A stretch of DNA of 64,000 nt from Glandiceps talaboti (taxonomy: Eukaryota; Hemichordata; Enteropneusta; Spengelidae), in contig NC_135564.1 in the NCBI RefSeq assembly GCF_964340395.1, positions 23,975,387-24,039,386 on the forward strand. Direction: 5' to 3'. This document shows, piece after piece, positions 1 to 12,079 of the stretch. The position numbers and the translations under genes are program-made. How positions within the stretch are numbered: position 1 is the first letter of the stretch; every line of letters begins with the position of its first letter. Below the pieces are notes generated by a model, which saw nothing but the letters and a program-made list of their open reading frames with translations, did not search any database and was not told the origin of the DNA.

Positions 1-192
1 TTTTAATATTGGAACTGAAAAGCTGGGTCTGTTGAGTAAGGATAAACAGAAAAAGTAGGGTTACCATAAAACTGTTCAAAATTTTACAGTATCAATATTT
101 TATTTGACATGAAATAATGTAAAAAGTACATCATTCTATAGTCAAAAACAACTACATAAACCCCCAAAAAACAATTATAATACATAATAATA

Positions 193-337
193 GATAACTA
201 TATATATATATATATATATGTACATCAACATCTCCTGACGAGTGATTTACTCACGAAACAGGCTTGTAGAGACGAAAAACCCGACTTGATTTTCTTCTAC
301 CCTCAACATATATATATATATATAGGGGGGGGGGGGG
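193..337. repeat. AT microsatellites and poly-G run around the hammerhead
   Basis: (TA)n occupies about 196-219 and 309-324, followed by a poly-G run to about 337. Recognisable homology with the right inverted-repeat arm starts at this poly-G run. No gene is visible in 1-190. Confidence 0.8.
228..275 (+). ncRNA. type I hammerhead ribozyme motif
   Basis: The core matches the hammerhead consensus in order: stem I strand TCTC (231-234), CTGACGA (235-241), stem II GTGA/TCAC with loop TTTAC (242-254), GAAA (255-258), stem III ACA/TGT with loop GGCT (258-267), cleavage base A268, and stem I return strand GAGA (269-272), complementary to TCTC. The three-base-pair stem III with a small loop is typical of minimal hammerheads in Penelope-like elements and retrozymes. 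AT microsatellites flank it on both sides (about 196-219 and 309-324). The fold is seen in the sequence; activity is inferred. Confidence 0.8.
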
Positions 338-584
338 ATTGGTTGGGTCATCCTGTTTTTGAAATTGGCGGTCGAGGGTCATGCTGTTTTGAATATTATG
401 ACTGGGGCCATTTTATTTGGCTTGTGATAGAAAAAATCCTTTTCTATAATGGCATAGCCTTGTCTGAAATTTGGTACACGTAAATAGTTGTTCTTGTCCC
501 TGTATCTTACATGCATTCTTTAATATTACTTATTAGTTCAAACATAACTATAACTATACATATATATATATATATATATACATA

Positions 585-842
585 TAATTTCATTCTTCTT
601 TCGCCAAGTAGAGTGCTTGATCACCTTGGCACGCTAACAAGTTCTTACTTAATAATACGTAACCTTTGTTGTCAATCTTTTTGTGTACACACAGCCGTCA
701 GTGAACACACATAAGTTATGTACATAATGCAGGATGTATAGCTAACGAATACTATTAAACCACACTATTACACCTGACGATCCTTCGGGTGCAACGGTCC
801 GTAGTGTAATTCCACTATGTAATATCAGACTCGTCTTCTTTC

Positions 843-882
<40 letters not shown>

Positions 883-948
883 TTACGCTCTATTACGCTC
901 TGCCACTGCGGTATAGAGCACTGTCTTAGCAGATTGATTCTCACCGAG

Positions 949-1015
<67 letters not shown>
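585..1015 (+). mobile_element. AT-flanked insertion in left arm only (retrozyme or Penelope-like fragment?)
   Basis: The right arm passes directly from the TTCAAACATAACTATAACTA stretch through a short ATGTAT microsatellite to CTACCACACTAGTTACAGA. The left arm has about 430 extra bases there, bounded by (TA)n tracts at 556-580 and about 949-1005, with another at 848-878. The insert holds a hammerhead-like fold at 764-813 and no coding sequence I recognise. AT tracts plus a hammerhead suggest a small ribozyme-bearing retroelement. That identity is inferred; the presence/absence difference between arms is seen directly. Confidence 0.55.
764..813 (+). ncRNA. hammerhead-like ribozyme motif with variant core
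   Basis: Stem I ATTACAC (767-773) pairs perfectly with GTGTAAT (804-810). CTGACGA lies at 774-780. A short stem II follows around TTCG (781-790). Stem III is ACG/CGT (794-802), and the cleavage base is A803. The conserved GAAA is replaced by GCAA (791-794), so this copy may be weak or inactive. The architecture matches the motif at 228-275 but the sequences differ, so it is not a duplicate of it. Confidence 0.55.
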
Positions 1016-1017
<2 letters not shown>

Positions 1018-1572
1018 TGTCTTACCTAGCTACCACACTAGTTACAGAACATGTCATGTAAATGCCTGGCTGTTTCACAATCAATGCTTCACTTATATTG
1101 CACTTTGAGGGAAAAGTGAAATAGTTTATAAAAGAAGTTAATCTAATTGTTCTACTCACGATCGTCAGTATGATTCTATGAACTTGTCAGAAGGGATTAA
1201 TACACTTTCTATTTCGGATACTACATGTTATTGACACTACAAATCACCACATCTCATGAGATTCCAGTTTCTGTTATACCCTAGGTATGACCACCTAAAG
1301 TTCTCTGACGTACCGGTGACTTTACTATACATGCAATATTAATAATGTCCCTGTACCAATGTTACGGGCCCATTTTTATGTGACATGGGAAACTCATTTA
1401 AAACTTACATTTACGTTAGCTTTTCAAAGCTGGGAAATATTACCTCAAAGGTTATGAATAACCTAAAAGTTGCCTTAATAGAAACAAAAAACACTCCAGA
1501 TCTGTCAGGACGACAACCCCCAAGGACTTCCTCAGCGCCAGAGGTCAAAGAGGTCAGTGAGTTTTTGTCGAC

Positions 1573-1690
1573 CTGATCGTATTTTTCTAATTCAAAAATT
1601 GGTCTTCTAGTTCAAGTGTGGGTGTTCTAATTCAAGTGTTGGTCTTCTAATTCAAGTGTCGGTCTTCTAATTCAAAAATCGGTCTCCTAT
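1573..1690 (+). repeat. 22-bp tandem repeat, left copy
   Basis: About five copies of a unit close to GGTCTTCTAATTCAAGTGTT adjoin the first TATAC array. The same repeat in reverse complement lies at 58753-58872 in the right arm. Confidence 0.85.
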
Positions 1691-2190
1691 ACTATACTAT
1701 ACTATACTATACTATACTATACTATACTATACTATACTATACTATACTATATTATACAGAATGGTATTGTATACTATACACTACATTATACTATACTATA
1801 TACCATACTATACAATATATACTATATACTATACTATACTATGCTATATACTATATACCATGCTATACTATATAGTATACTATACTGTATACTATACTAT
1901 ACAATATATACTATATATTATACTATGCTTTTTATATATACATGTATTATGCTATACTATACTATAGTATACTCTACTATACTATACTATATCATACTAT
2001 ACTATATACTATACTATACTATACTATACTATACTATACTATACTATACTACTAGTATACTATACTATACTATACTATACTATACTATACTATACTATAC
2101 TATACTATATACAATAGTATATACTATACTACATTATAGTGTAGTGTAGGGTAGTGTAGTGTAGTGTAGTGTAGTGTAGTGTAGTATTGA
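1684..2190. repeat. TATAC satellite, outer left array
   Basis: Nearly pure (ACTAT)n runs from 1688 and drifts into degenerate copies, ending in a GTGTA-type variant run at about 2140-2185. The right-arm counterpart is 58482-58752. Open frames here are artefacts of a 5-bp repeat that lacks stops on one strand. Confidence 0.95.
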
Positions 2191-3066
2191 GGAGTGTTGT
2201 ATTTCCGTATTTGTTTGCCCAGAGTTTACTTGTATTGTTCATCAAATAGAGATGCCAGTATTATGATAGTAGACTCAGGTTACTAGTATTTATTTCTGTT
2301 TCATTATAGCCTCTTTTCGCCAGTTTCCCGGTGAAGAATTTAATTTTCTTTTGAAATTCTTTTTCGTTACTACTTGTTCGTATGTATCTGATCGTTTGAC
2401 CCTTAATGGACCCTTTGAAGACTGAGTTCGGGCGGCAGTATTACCTGTGTAAATATTGGAATGAGTTTTGATATCCAATACTTTGTGTTATTGGTGGCAT
2501 TTGTGGATTGTGATGTTGCTTCCGTATCTGAGCTTTCCAACGAAAATTTGAAAGTTGGATGTATTTGGTTTATTTTTTCACTCAGATTATTTAGTTCAAC
2601 TTGGGTGCCACAAAATATCATGAAAACGCCACCCCTGAAATGTGTCCAGAGTGATATTTTATCCGTGTAGATTTCAATAATGCGACTTTCCAGTTCATGG
2701 AATGTCGGCTATTTCGGGTGATGCCCAAGAGCCAATGCACATGCATGTTTGTTTGTAGAATTCTCCTTTAAATTTAAATGTGTTTTTCTTGAGAATCACA
2801 TAATAGTTTTAGGAGATACACAGGTGGTGGTTTTGGAATGATATAGTCGATTGTTTGTGTAACTGGTGAGTCAAGTGCTTCAACAACTGACTGCATTGCG
2901 TCAGACTGCAAAGAATGTGTGTACATACCACATTTAAAGTGAGTAGTATCCAATTTTCAGGAACTACATACAGTAGCTTCTGATGCCATGTGATGATACA
3001 CTTTGTGCAAGTGTGAGACATATCTCGCTGGACACCCACACATGAGATCCCATTGGTCTTCAACAC
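2191..3066 (-). pseudogene. Penelope-like reverse transcriptase relic, left arm
   Basis: Read on the minus strand in several frames, this block shows the Penelope-type RT order. First comes a VTLDV motif A region near 2940. Next is a P-P-x-Y-L-L-K-L-L stretch, then an FYTQT...ASPEIAD...ELE region near 2700. The FRDDVF catalytic position follows near 2610, then HPTFKFSLE near 2560 and LDIKTH near 2475. Stop codons and frame changes break it throughout. The right arm holds the same relic at 57685-58481. Penelope-like elements are reverse-transcribing elements that usually also carry a GIY-YIG endonuclease; I see none here. Family assignment rests on recalled motif order. Confidence 0.65.
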
Positions 3067-3084
3067 AACATACAGTCTCTATAT

Positions 3085-3245
3085 TAACGGATCTCATCTA
3101 CGAGATGCAATAACTAAACACTGGGACGTAATAGCAGACAATGAGATAATATGAAATCAATTATATCCAAAAAGACCAATCATAGCACAGAAGCGAAACA
3201 TAAACTTAAAAGACAAATAGGTCAACACTCAATTGCAGCATTCCA
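3085..3245 (+). pseudogene. C-terminal RT-element fragment in opposite orientation, left arm
   Basis: On the plus strand the broken frame contains LRDAITKHW near 3100 and YPKRPIIAQKRNINLKD near 3155-3210. This is a pattern I associate with the region downstream of RT in Penelope-like proteins. It lies head to head with the minus-strand RT relic, so the ancestral element was broken and inverted before the two arms formed. The counterpart is 57465-57625 on the minus strand. Confidence 0.5.
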
Positions 3246-3274
3246 AATTTAAAAATCTAGCGGAAATAGAACGA

Positions 3275-4625
3275 GATAATAGTATAATATAGTATAGTAT
3301 AGTATAGTATATAGTACAATATATAGTATATAGCACAGTCTAGTATATAGTATAGTATAGTATAGTATATAGTATAGTATATAGTACAGTATAGTATAGT
3401 ATAGTCTAGTATATAGTATATAGTATATAGTAAAGACAAGTATATAGTACAGTATATAGTCTAGTATATAGTACAGTATAGTATAGTATAGTCTAGTATA
3501 TAGTATAGTATAGTATAGTATAGTATATAGTTTAAAGTAAAGACAAGTATATAGTACAGTATATAGTATAGTATATAGTACACGAGTATATAGCATAGTG
3601 TAGTGTATAGTATAGAATAGTATAGTATAGTGTAGTATATAGTACAGTATATAGCATAGTCTAGTATATAGTATAGTATAGAATAGTATAGTATATTAGA
3701 GTATATAGTATAGTGTAGTGTAGTATATAGTATAGTATAGTATAGCATAGTATAGTATAGTAAAGTCTAGTCTAGTATATAGTACAGTCTAGTATAGCAT
3801 ATAGTATAGCATAGTCTAGTTTAGTATATTATAGTATATAGTATATAGCATAGTAAAATACATAGTTATTAGCATAGTGTAGTATATAGTACAGTACGGT
3901 ATAGTTTAATATATAGTATATAGCATAGTATAATATATAGTATAGTATAGTATACTATAGTATATAGTATAGTATAGTATATAATATAGTATAATATAGT
4001 GTAGTATACTATATAGTACAATATATAGTATATATCATAGTCTACTATATAGTACAGTATAGTATAATATACCATATACTATACAATACTATCCTATGCT
4101 ATAATATATACCATACACTATACTATACTATATACTCTACTATATAATATACTATATTATACTATATACTACACTTGCCTATATACTATACTATACAACA
4201 CTACACTATGCTATATTCAATATACTCTACTATACACTACTATATTATACCATACTATACTATACTATACTAGAATATACTATCCTATACTATACTATAC
4301 TATACTATACTATACTATACTAATTTTATACGATACTATACTTGACTATACTATACTATACTATACTATACTAATTTTATATGATACTATACTTGACTAT
4401 ATACTATATACAATAGTATAGGTATACAATAATATTATAGTATAGTATTGTACAGTATATAGTATAGTATATTATATAGTACGGTATGCTATAGTATACT
4501 ATACTATAACCTACACTATACTATATTCCATATACTAGTATATTATACCATACTATACTATACTACACGACACTATACCATATACCATATACTCTACTAT
4601 ACTCTATTATACTATAGTATACTTA
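3275..4625. repeat. TATAC satellite, middle left array with strand switches
   Basis: The array is (AGTAT)n up to about 4070, (ACTAT)n to about 4410, then switches again around a conserved module at about 4407-4465. The homologous right array (49557-57434) is almost six times longer. No gene is present. Confidence 0.95.
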
Positions 4626-4742
4626 AGCAATAAACCACACCCTGGGGATGGTATACCACTCGGTTTTGAGCAGTGAACTCAATATATTTCGTTCACTGGT
4701 CAAAACCGAGTGGTATACCATTCCCAGGGGTGGTTTATCGCT
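4626..4742. mobile_element. hairpin MITE, left arm
   Basis: Two arms of about 50 bp (4627-4676 and 4690-4738) are near-perfect reverse complements around a short AATATATTTC loop. Both contain GGTATACCACTCGG or its complement. The size and fold fit a foldback MITE with no coding capacity. The same hairpin is at 49441-49556. Confidence 0.7.
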
Positions 4743-4977
4743 ATTATATTATACCAGTATATTGAAACTGTCGGAAACAAGATAAGACGCAACATTTTCT
4801 GGTTTCATTTGTGCCCCCATCCCTGCGCGGACTATAACGTTCGTAGACGAACAGTGAGAGAACATCAAAATTTGGACACATGCCAACTGCGCATTATCGC
4901 TCATTTTAGACGCGCTAGTTCGATGCCTAGATCAATCAGATCTCTCGATTTGCGCCATCAATATACTGGACTGTATA
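4743..4977 (+). repeat. unique block 3 of left arm
   Basis: This non-satellite sequence matches the reverse complement of 49209-49440 and sits between TATAC arrays in both arms. It is a key anchor showing that the arms are colinear. No domain is recognised in its frames. Confidence 0.85.
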
Positions 4978-7185
4978 CGATACTATATACCACATACTCT
5001 ACTATACTATAATCTACTACACTATACTATACTATACTATACTATGCACTATACTAGACTCTATACTATATACAATAGTGTAGGTATAGAATAATATTAT
5101 AGTATATTATTGTACAGTATATAGTAAAGTATATTATATAGTACTGTATGGTATAGTATGCTATACTATACACTACACTATAATATACACTATACACTAT
5201 ATTCCATATACTCTACTATACTCTAGTATATTATACTATACTATACTAGACTATACTATGCTTTGCTATGCTATACTATATACCATATGCTCTACTATAC
5301 TCTACTATACTATACTATACTAGACTATATATGATAGTATAGTATTGTATTGTACAGTATATAGTATAGTACGGTATGGTATAGTATGCTATACTATACA
5401 CTAAACTATACTATATTCCACATACTCTACTATACTCTAGTATATTATACCATAATATACTATACTATACTATACTATACTATACTATTATATACTACAA
5501 TATACAATACTATACTATGCAATGCTATACTATATACCATATACTATACTTTACTATATACCATACTATATGATATACTATGCTATACTATACTACACTA
5601 CACTATACTATATTCCACATACTCTACTATACTCTAGTATATTATACCATAATATACTATACTATACTATACTATACTATACTATTATATACTATAATAT
5701 ACAATACTATACTATGATATGCTATACTATATACCATATACTATACTTTACTATATACCATACCATATGATATACTATGCTATACTATACTACACTACAC
5801 TATACTATATACTCTACTATATTATACTATACTATACTATTCTATACTATATAATATACTATATTATATTATATACTACACTATACTATGTACTATACTA
5901 TACTACACAAAATAACATATACTCTACTATACTATACTATGTACTATTCTATACTACCAGTATACTATACTATATATTATACTACATAATGTACTATACT
6001 AGACTATATATAATATATACTATATATTATAGTATAGGTATCGAATAATATAGCAAGGTATTGTACAGTATATAGTATACTAGTAGTATAGAATAGTATA
6101 GTATAGTATGGTATAGTATAGTATACAGTATAATATAATATAGTATAGTATATAGTACAGTATATAGCATAGTCTAGTATATAGTATAGTATAGAATAGT
6201 ATAGTTTATGGTATATAGCATAGCATAGTATAGTATAGTATAATATAGTATAGTACATTGTACAGTACAGTGTAGTATATTATAGTATAGTGTAGTATAG
6301 TACAGTATAGTATAGTGCAGAATAGTAAAGTATAGAATATAGTACATAGCATAATAAAATACATAGTATATAGTATAGTATAATATATAGTACAGTACAT
6401 AGCATTATAGCATTATAGTCTGGTATATAGTACAGTATAGTATAGTATAGTTTAGTATAGTATAGTTTAGTATATACATGCAGTATAGTATAGTATACTA
6501 TATAGTATAGTATAATATAGTATAGTATACTATATAGTACAGTATATAGTATAGTCTGGTATATAGTATACTATACTATATAGTAGAGTATACTATACTA
6601 TATACCATATACTATACTATACTATACACTATAATTTACTATATACCATACTATATGATATACTATACTATACTTGACTTAATACTATACTATACTACAC
6701 TATACTATATTCCATATACTCTACTCTACTATATTATACCACACTATACTATATTATATTATACTATGCTATCATGCTATACACCATATACTATACTATA
6801 TTATATAATATACTATATTATACTATATACTATACTTGACTATATACGATACTATACTACACTATGCTATATACCATATACTATACTATACTCTACTATA
6901 CTACACTATATACCATATACTATACTTTACTCTACTATACTACACGACTATATACCATATACTATACTCTACTATACTATACTATACTAGACTACCATAC
7001 TAGACTATATACTATATACTATAGTATAGGTATAGAATATTATAGTATAGTATTGTACAGTATATAGTATAGTATATTGTATAGTACAGTATATAGTATA
7101 GTATAATATAGTATATAGTATATAGCATAGCATAGTATATAGTATATAGTCTTGTATAGTTTATAGTATAGTACCATACACTATT
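4978..7185. repeat. TATAC satellite, inner left array
   Basis: Blocks of (ACTAT)n and (AGTAT)n alternate, switching at modules near 5065-5124, 5320-5370, 6004-6075 and 7001-7062. Homology with the right arm is traceable to about 7088. The remaining 100 bases are satellite without a clear partner. Confidence 0.95.
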
Positions 7186-7265
7186 ATAAGCCCAGTGGAT
7201 GTATTTGTATTGAACAAAATGTTCACTTGGTAAGCCCACATAGGGCAAGTAAATAAATAAAACAA
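7186..7265 (+). mobile_element. LINE 3'-end fragment
   Basis: A short stretch with the pattern TGGTAAGCCCACATAGGGC followed by AAATAAATAAA resembles the 3' end of the LINE at 48270-48350, which has a GGGC-type hairpin and a TAAA tail. It is probably a severely truncated LINE insertion at the inner edge of the arm. Confidence 0.45.
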
Positions 7266-9924
7266 ACTATACTATACTTTGTACTTGATCTTTTTTTCAT
7301 TATCATTTGTGTCAATATGACTTGAAATGATTTAAACTTTTGAAACCCTAAAATTAGTGATACTTTTATGATATAACTAAGTTGTGTTTTACTTATGAAC
7401 GGTGCTCTAAATGGCCTCCAAAAGGTGTTCATTTTTCAAAAGATCTTACCATGGGAGGGGGACACCCCCTCCCATTTGTATAGCATGCACGCATGGGCAT
7501 AGCATGCACTTCTCCCGACACTTTTTCAAGTTCTCTCCCTACTTTGAAACTTACTGAAACCCCTAGGTTTACAATTATGTTAATTTCATTTCTAATAATG
7601 TACTTTATAATTAGCTGAATTAATCTATAATGATAATAGTTCACTCAATCTAAGAGATATCCTAGAACTTTTGGTTACTAAAACCATGAATATTTTGCAC
7701 AGCTATGAACAGACAATCATACTTATCATAGGGTTCCTGCCTAAAGAGCTTTATATATTACAAGAAAGAACAAGAAGAATATTTCTTGTCAACAGATGTG
7801 GGGGGGGGGGGCAGTGTTTTTTTATTTGTCAGCAGGGGTGGGGTGAACAAGAAGTCAGCGTAAAATCTGATCGCTCCCTAAAATCAGTCTCATTCAACAA
7901 CAAAAAATAAAACTAAATCAAATAAAATGAAATCATTCACCACTTACATGCTAGCTTCACTCTGTGTAAAACATGTAAAATTGTCAGATATATAGAAGTC
8001 CACACTAGTTTTCTGTTCATTTTACATTTTATTACTTATTAATATTATCCATGATTTAAGTTATATGACTATATCTCTTTGCAATATCCAAAATTTTTCT
8101 AATGACAAAAGATTGTGTCTTTTAACATTCTCATTTAACAAGTGCTTGAAGTACAAATTACAAAAACACATGTGTGTTTACACCAACGAAGAGAGCCAAG
8201 AGACAAGATTAAACAAAATTCACATTTTTATACCTAATTTTCATGTCACTGATGAGATCATCATATGCTTAACACTTCTTCATCTATGCACCCCAAGAGC
8301 CATTCAAATTAATTTCCAGCTCATTACTTTTGGAATTAAAGATTATTTTACCAAAAAGACACATTTTAGCCATAATTTGCATATCAATAATGGAATCATC
8401 ATGTTCTGAATAATTCTTAAAGCAATAAAAAAAAATAATTGTTTGATTCCGGTTATCTGACCCTGCCTAGTTTTTCACTGCCGACCCTAACCTTTTTATT
8501 AACAAGTTCAAGAAAAAAATTGTAACATCACAAAAATTATGAAGTCTCGCAAGAATTGGTGGATGCACAAACTGACATCAATTTAAAAAGACAATATAAA
8601 ACTTTTCTTCCAAAATGTAATGACTGTACATCTGATGAGAAGAAACCAAAAACAGAGAGCATATGGAGAACAATGAAAAACATAACTACCTCAGATATGA
8701 AAAAAAATATTTAGAAAAAAAGAAATATAAAATGGCATTGTAGCACAACTATTGTTTTCCAAAATACTGCCAATGGCGATGTAGCACAACTGTAGTTTTT
8801 TAAAATATTTATCCATATGCTAGTCCATTCTAAAAATAGGTGTTCATTTGTTGAATGACTATCCAGTTGCCTATCCAACCATGTTATGTTTGTCACATAT
8901 GTGATTATTGGGCTGTTGCCATGGGCGGGGCCACTGTTGCTAGGGATATTTGCATACATTTTTTGAATGTTTACTAACTGCCTACCAGATGGTGTTCTTA
9001 TTTAACCAAAATATACTGCCATTTGGTTGTTGCTAAGGCCATGGTCATGGTTGCTAGGGCCAATTGTGTCAAACTATTCTAAAGGAAATCTGCAGAACAA
9101 CACTTCTAGAACCATCTCACCAAATTTCAGTTTCCCTGACCAAGTACTTTTTGAGATATAAATTTTTGACCAATTTACATGTTTACACCTAATTTGGATG
9201 TTACTGATGAGATCATTATATGCTTAATATTTCTTCATCTATACACCGGCAGATACATCCCTGTTAAAAGTTCAGCCCAATCTACTGAGTAGTTTTGGAA
9301 TTGTAGGTTTTTAACCAAAAAGCCCTACTTTGCATATTACACATGGAAACATCATGTCATGAACAAATCTTAATTTACACACCCCTGAGAATGTTCCCAC
9401 CAAATTTCAGGCCAATCTGCCCAGTAGTTTTGTAGTTTAAATTCTTTGACAAAAATCACATTTTTGACCCAAAACCCATATATCTGATGTGATCATTTTC
9501 ATTTGAACAATTTCACTACTAGACATCCAATATAACATGACCACCAAGTATCAAAGAAATCGGACTGCAGTATTCGACTAAGTTGTTTACACACACACAC
9601 ACACACTCTTCATTTCAATTGTATTAAAAATGTTCAAAATAGAGCTCATGTCCTTGTGCACAACTAATTGATTTAAGATCTAAATTTCTGTTTTACTACA
9701 CATAGAGTCTGAAGTTATTTTTTTTCTCTTAGAGACGAGCAAAACAACAGCTTCTTTGAATAGGACATCTGTTATGTACTGTGTAACAAACCTGTAAGAG
9801 ATAAGAAAGTTAACAAAGGATTAATACATTTATTGTTAAACTCTAAAACTTGCAAATATTTATGGTCAAAGTATTGGTGTAGTATTTGATCATGATTTCT
9901 TTTGCTAGTTATGTTTCTGTTAAA
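7266..9924. other. repeat-rich intergenic DNA, no gene
   Basis: I see no gene here. Diverged dispersed repeats occur: 8230-8410 and 9180-9370 share a sentence-like series (GATGAGATCAT, TTCTTCATCTAT, TTTTGGAATT, then ACCAAAAAG). The part at 8436-8655 recurs at 24255-24475. A poly-G run lies at 7800-7811 and an (AC)n run at about 9591-9606. Confidence 0.6.
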
Positions 9925-10698
9925 TGAGATTTGGAAAAGAGCAAAGTTTGCAAGGCTAGGTACATGTAACTCTGGTGTCCGGTCTCACAGTTATATGTAC
10001 ATGCTAAAAATCAAAATGGCTGACATTTTTCTATCAAATTTTAGTAGTTTAGTCTAAGATGGATAGAAATAGGTGAAAAACAGTGACAGTGTTATTGTAG
10101 CATGAATCAATTTGGAAAAGAGTATAGTTTGTAAGGCTAGGTAACTCTGGTGTCTGGTCTCCTAGTTACATGCTAAAAATCAAAATGGCTGACATTTTTC
10201 TATCAAATTTTAGTAGTTTAGTCTAAGATGGATAGAAATAGGTGAAAAACAGTGACAGTGTTATTGTAGCATGAATCAATTTGGAAAAGAGTATAGTTTG
10301 TAAGGCTAGGTAACTCTGGTGTCTGGTCTCCTAGTTACATGCTAAAAATCAAAATGGCTGACATTTTTCTAACAAATTTTAGTAGTTTAGTCTAAGATGG
10401 ATAGAAATAGGTGAAAAACAGTGACAGTGTTGTTGTAGCATGAATGAATTTGGAAAAGAGTATAGTTTGTAAGGCTAGGTAACTCTGGTGTCTGGTCTCC
10501 TAGTTACATGCTAAAAATCAAAATGGCTGACATTTTTCTAACAAATTTTAGTAGTTTTATCTAAGATGGATAGAAATAGGTGAAAAACAGTGACAGTGTT
10601 GTTGTAGCATGAATGAATTTGGAAAAGAGTATAGTTTGTAAGGCTAGGTAACTCTGGTGTCTGGTCTCCTAGTTACATGCTAAAAATCAAAATGGCGG
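9925..10698 (+). repeat. 169-bp tandem satellite, main block
   Basis: About 4.5 copies of a unit containing GTAACTCTGGTGTCTGG recur at exactly 169-bp spacing (starts 10141, 10310, 10479, 10648), with a diverged first copy near 9970. Copies differ at a few sites. The array is interrupted at 10699 by a DNA transposon and resumes at 11806. Confidence 0.9.
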
Positions 10699-11805
10699 CA
10701 GGGTTCTCCACAATTTTGTAAAATACAGGGGCGCCCTAATTTGCATATTTATTTGCATATCATTAGCATATTTCCAGATCATAATATTAGGAAGTGAAAA
10801 AAGTTTCCAAAATCAAAAACTCCTATTTTATTCATTCAGCAAACTAAAATGCACTGAAATGTATTGAGATCACCAATTTCCAAACCTTTAACATAATTCA
10901 CAATGTAAAAATTTCAGGAAGGAGGTTGACAGTTACACAAACGATGTTATAGTAATGTTGGCAAGCATGTTTTACACACAGGAGTGACAACACATGGCAT
11001 TGTTGATGTACATGTATGCACCTCTAGGCTAGCTATCACTTAGTTTTGAGTTGTTGGTTTCACCTTGTAAATGTGCATGTCATTCATAAAAATTAATTGA
11101 AAACAATTCATTTCCCTTTATTTCTCTAAAATTTGATATCCTTTTAATTTTCATGAATGGAAAATGATTTTTCATCCAAATTTGCCGGAAATACATACAT
11201 TTTTAATGTGACGAATTTGGGCTAAGAATAACCGTATACGTTCAGTGCAAATGTACAGTAACAAACATGGCTGCCACATCGGAGCTACCTCGTGGTACTA
11301 CGATCGCGATTCACATCCAAACGTGATCATTTAGGACATAAATTTTACCATGGTGGAACCGTACCGGAGTAGTTATTTCTAAAGAACATGTATAAATTTT
11401 AGGATTTTGTTCGTATTTATCGATACAATGCGAAAATTGTCGTGACATCGTACATCGTATGCGTACTGTATTGCGTATACGGGAAGGCTTGGAAATTACC
11501 GGCTTGATATACCAGGCCATAGAAACTACCAACGTACCGTCTTCTACTTTACGATGGTACTACATTTACTGTTTTTGTTTCGGCTACCATTGTTATAATC
11601 AAGGCGATAAATAAGTTCATAAATGATGATAGACACAGTGTCGCTGTTCACTTCCTTCATTAACGGCATTGAATAGAATCTCTTGAAGACGTTCACACCA
11701 AAACAAAGGGGCGCTGAACGCAAACTGAGGGGCGGTTCTGTAGACAGAGGGGTGGTCCATGAAAACAGAGGGGCGCCCCTCAAAAACCCCTCGTGGAGAA
11801 CACTG
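10699..11805. mobile_element. non-autonomous DNA transposon with 5-bp target duplication
   Basis: The insert starts CAGGGTTCTCCAC and ends GTGGAGAACACTG, imperfect terminal inverted repeats of about 13 bp. GGCGG lies immediately on both sides (10694-10698 and 11806-11810). Removing the insert and one GGCGG restores the satellite apart from one base. Inside are near-terminal GGGGCGCC motifs and no transposase. CAG-type ends resemble hAT elements and the 5-bp duplication would suit the hAT5 group, but Transib elements also duplicate 5 bp. Family is unresolved. Confidence 0.8.
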
Positions 11806-12070
11806 GGCGGACATTTTTCTAACAAATTTTAGTAGTTTAGTCTAAGATGGATAGAAGTAGGTGAAAAACAGTGACAGTGTTGTTGTAGCATGAATGAATT
11901 TGGAATAGAGCATAGTTTGTAAGGCTAGGTATAACTCTGGTGTCTGGCCTCATACAAAAATGTAGTTACATTTGTACATGTTTAAAACGAAAATTGCGAA
12001 CATTTTTGTAATAAATTTTAGTACTTTAGTCTAAGATTGGTGAAGGAAGGTCAAAAACAAGGAAAGAGTT
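11806..12070 (+). repeat. 169-bp satellite, resumed block and diverged end
   Basis: The satellite continues after the transposon for one clear copy and one strongly diverged copy (about 11960-12070). Confidence 0.8.
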
Positions 12071-12079
12071 GATTTAGAA

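Larger units (their letters stand above)
326..1683 (+). repeat. outer block of left inverted-repeat arm
   Basis: This block matches the reverse complement of 58753-59698 over nearly its whole length. Shared landmarks are the GGTCATCCTGTTTTTGAAAT stretch near 345, the TGGCTGTTTCACAATCAATG stretch near 1068, and a short open frame at 1385-1576 that is almost identical in the other arm. The open frame has no recognised domain and is probably carried along by DNA-level homology. The left copy is longer because about 585-1015 is absent from the right copy. No function is assigned. Confidence 0.9.

Noticed and set aside
1385-1576. Short open frame conserved in both outer arms
   Set aside because: Conservation follows from the arms being copies at the DNA level. 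The frame has no domain and diverges at its end between arms.
11544-11825. Minus-strand frame of 93 codons in the 10.7-11.8 kb transposon
   Set aside because: It crosses the transposon end into satellite and has no transposase motif.
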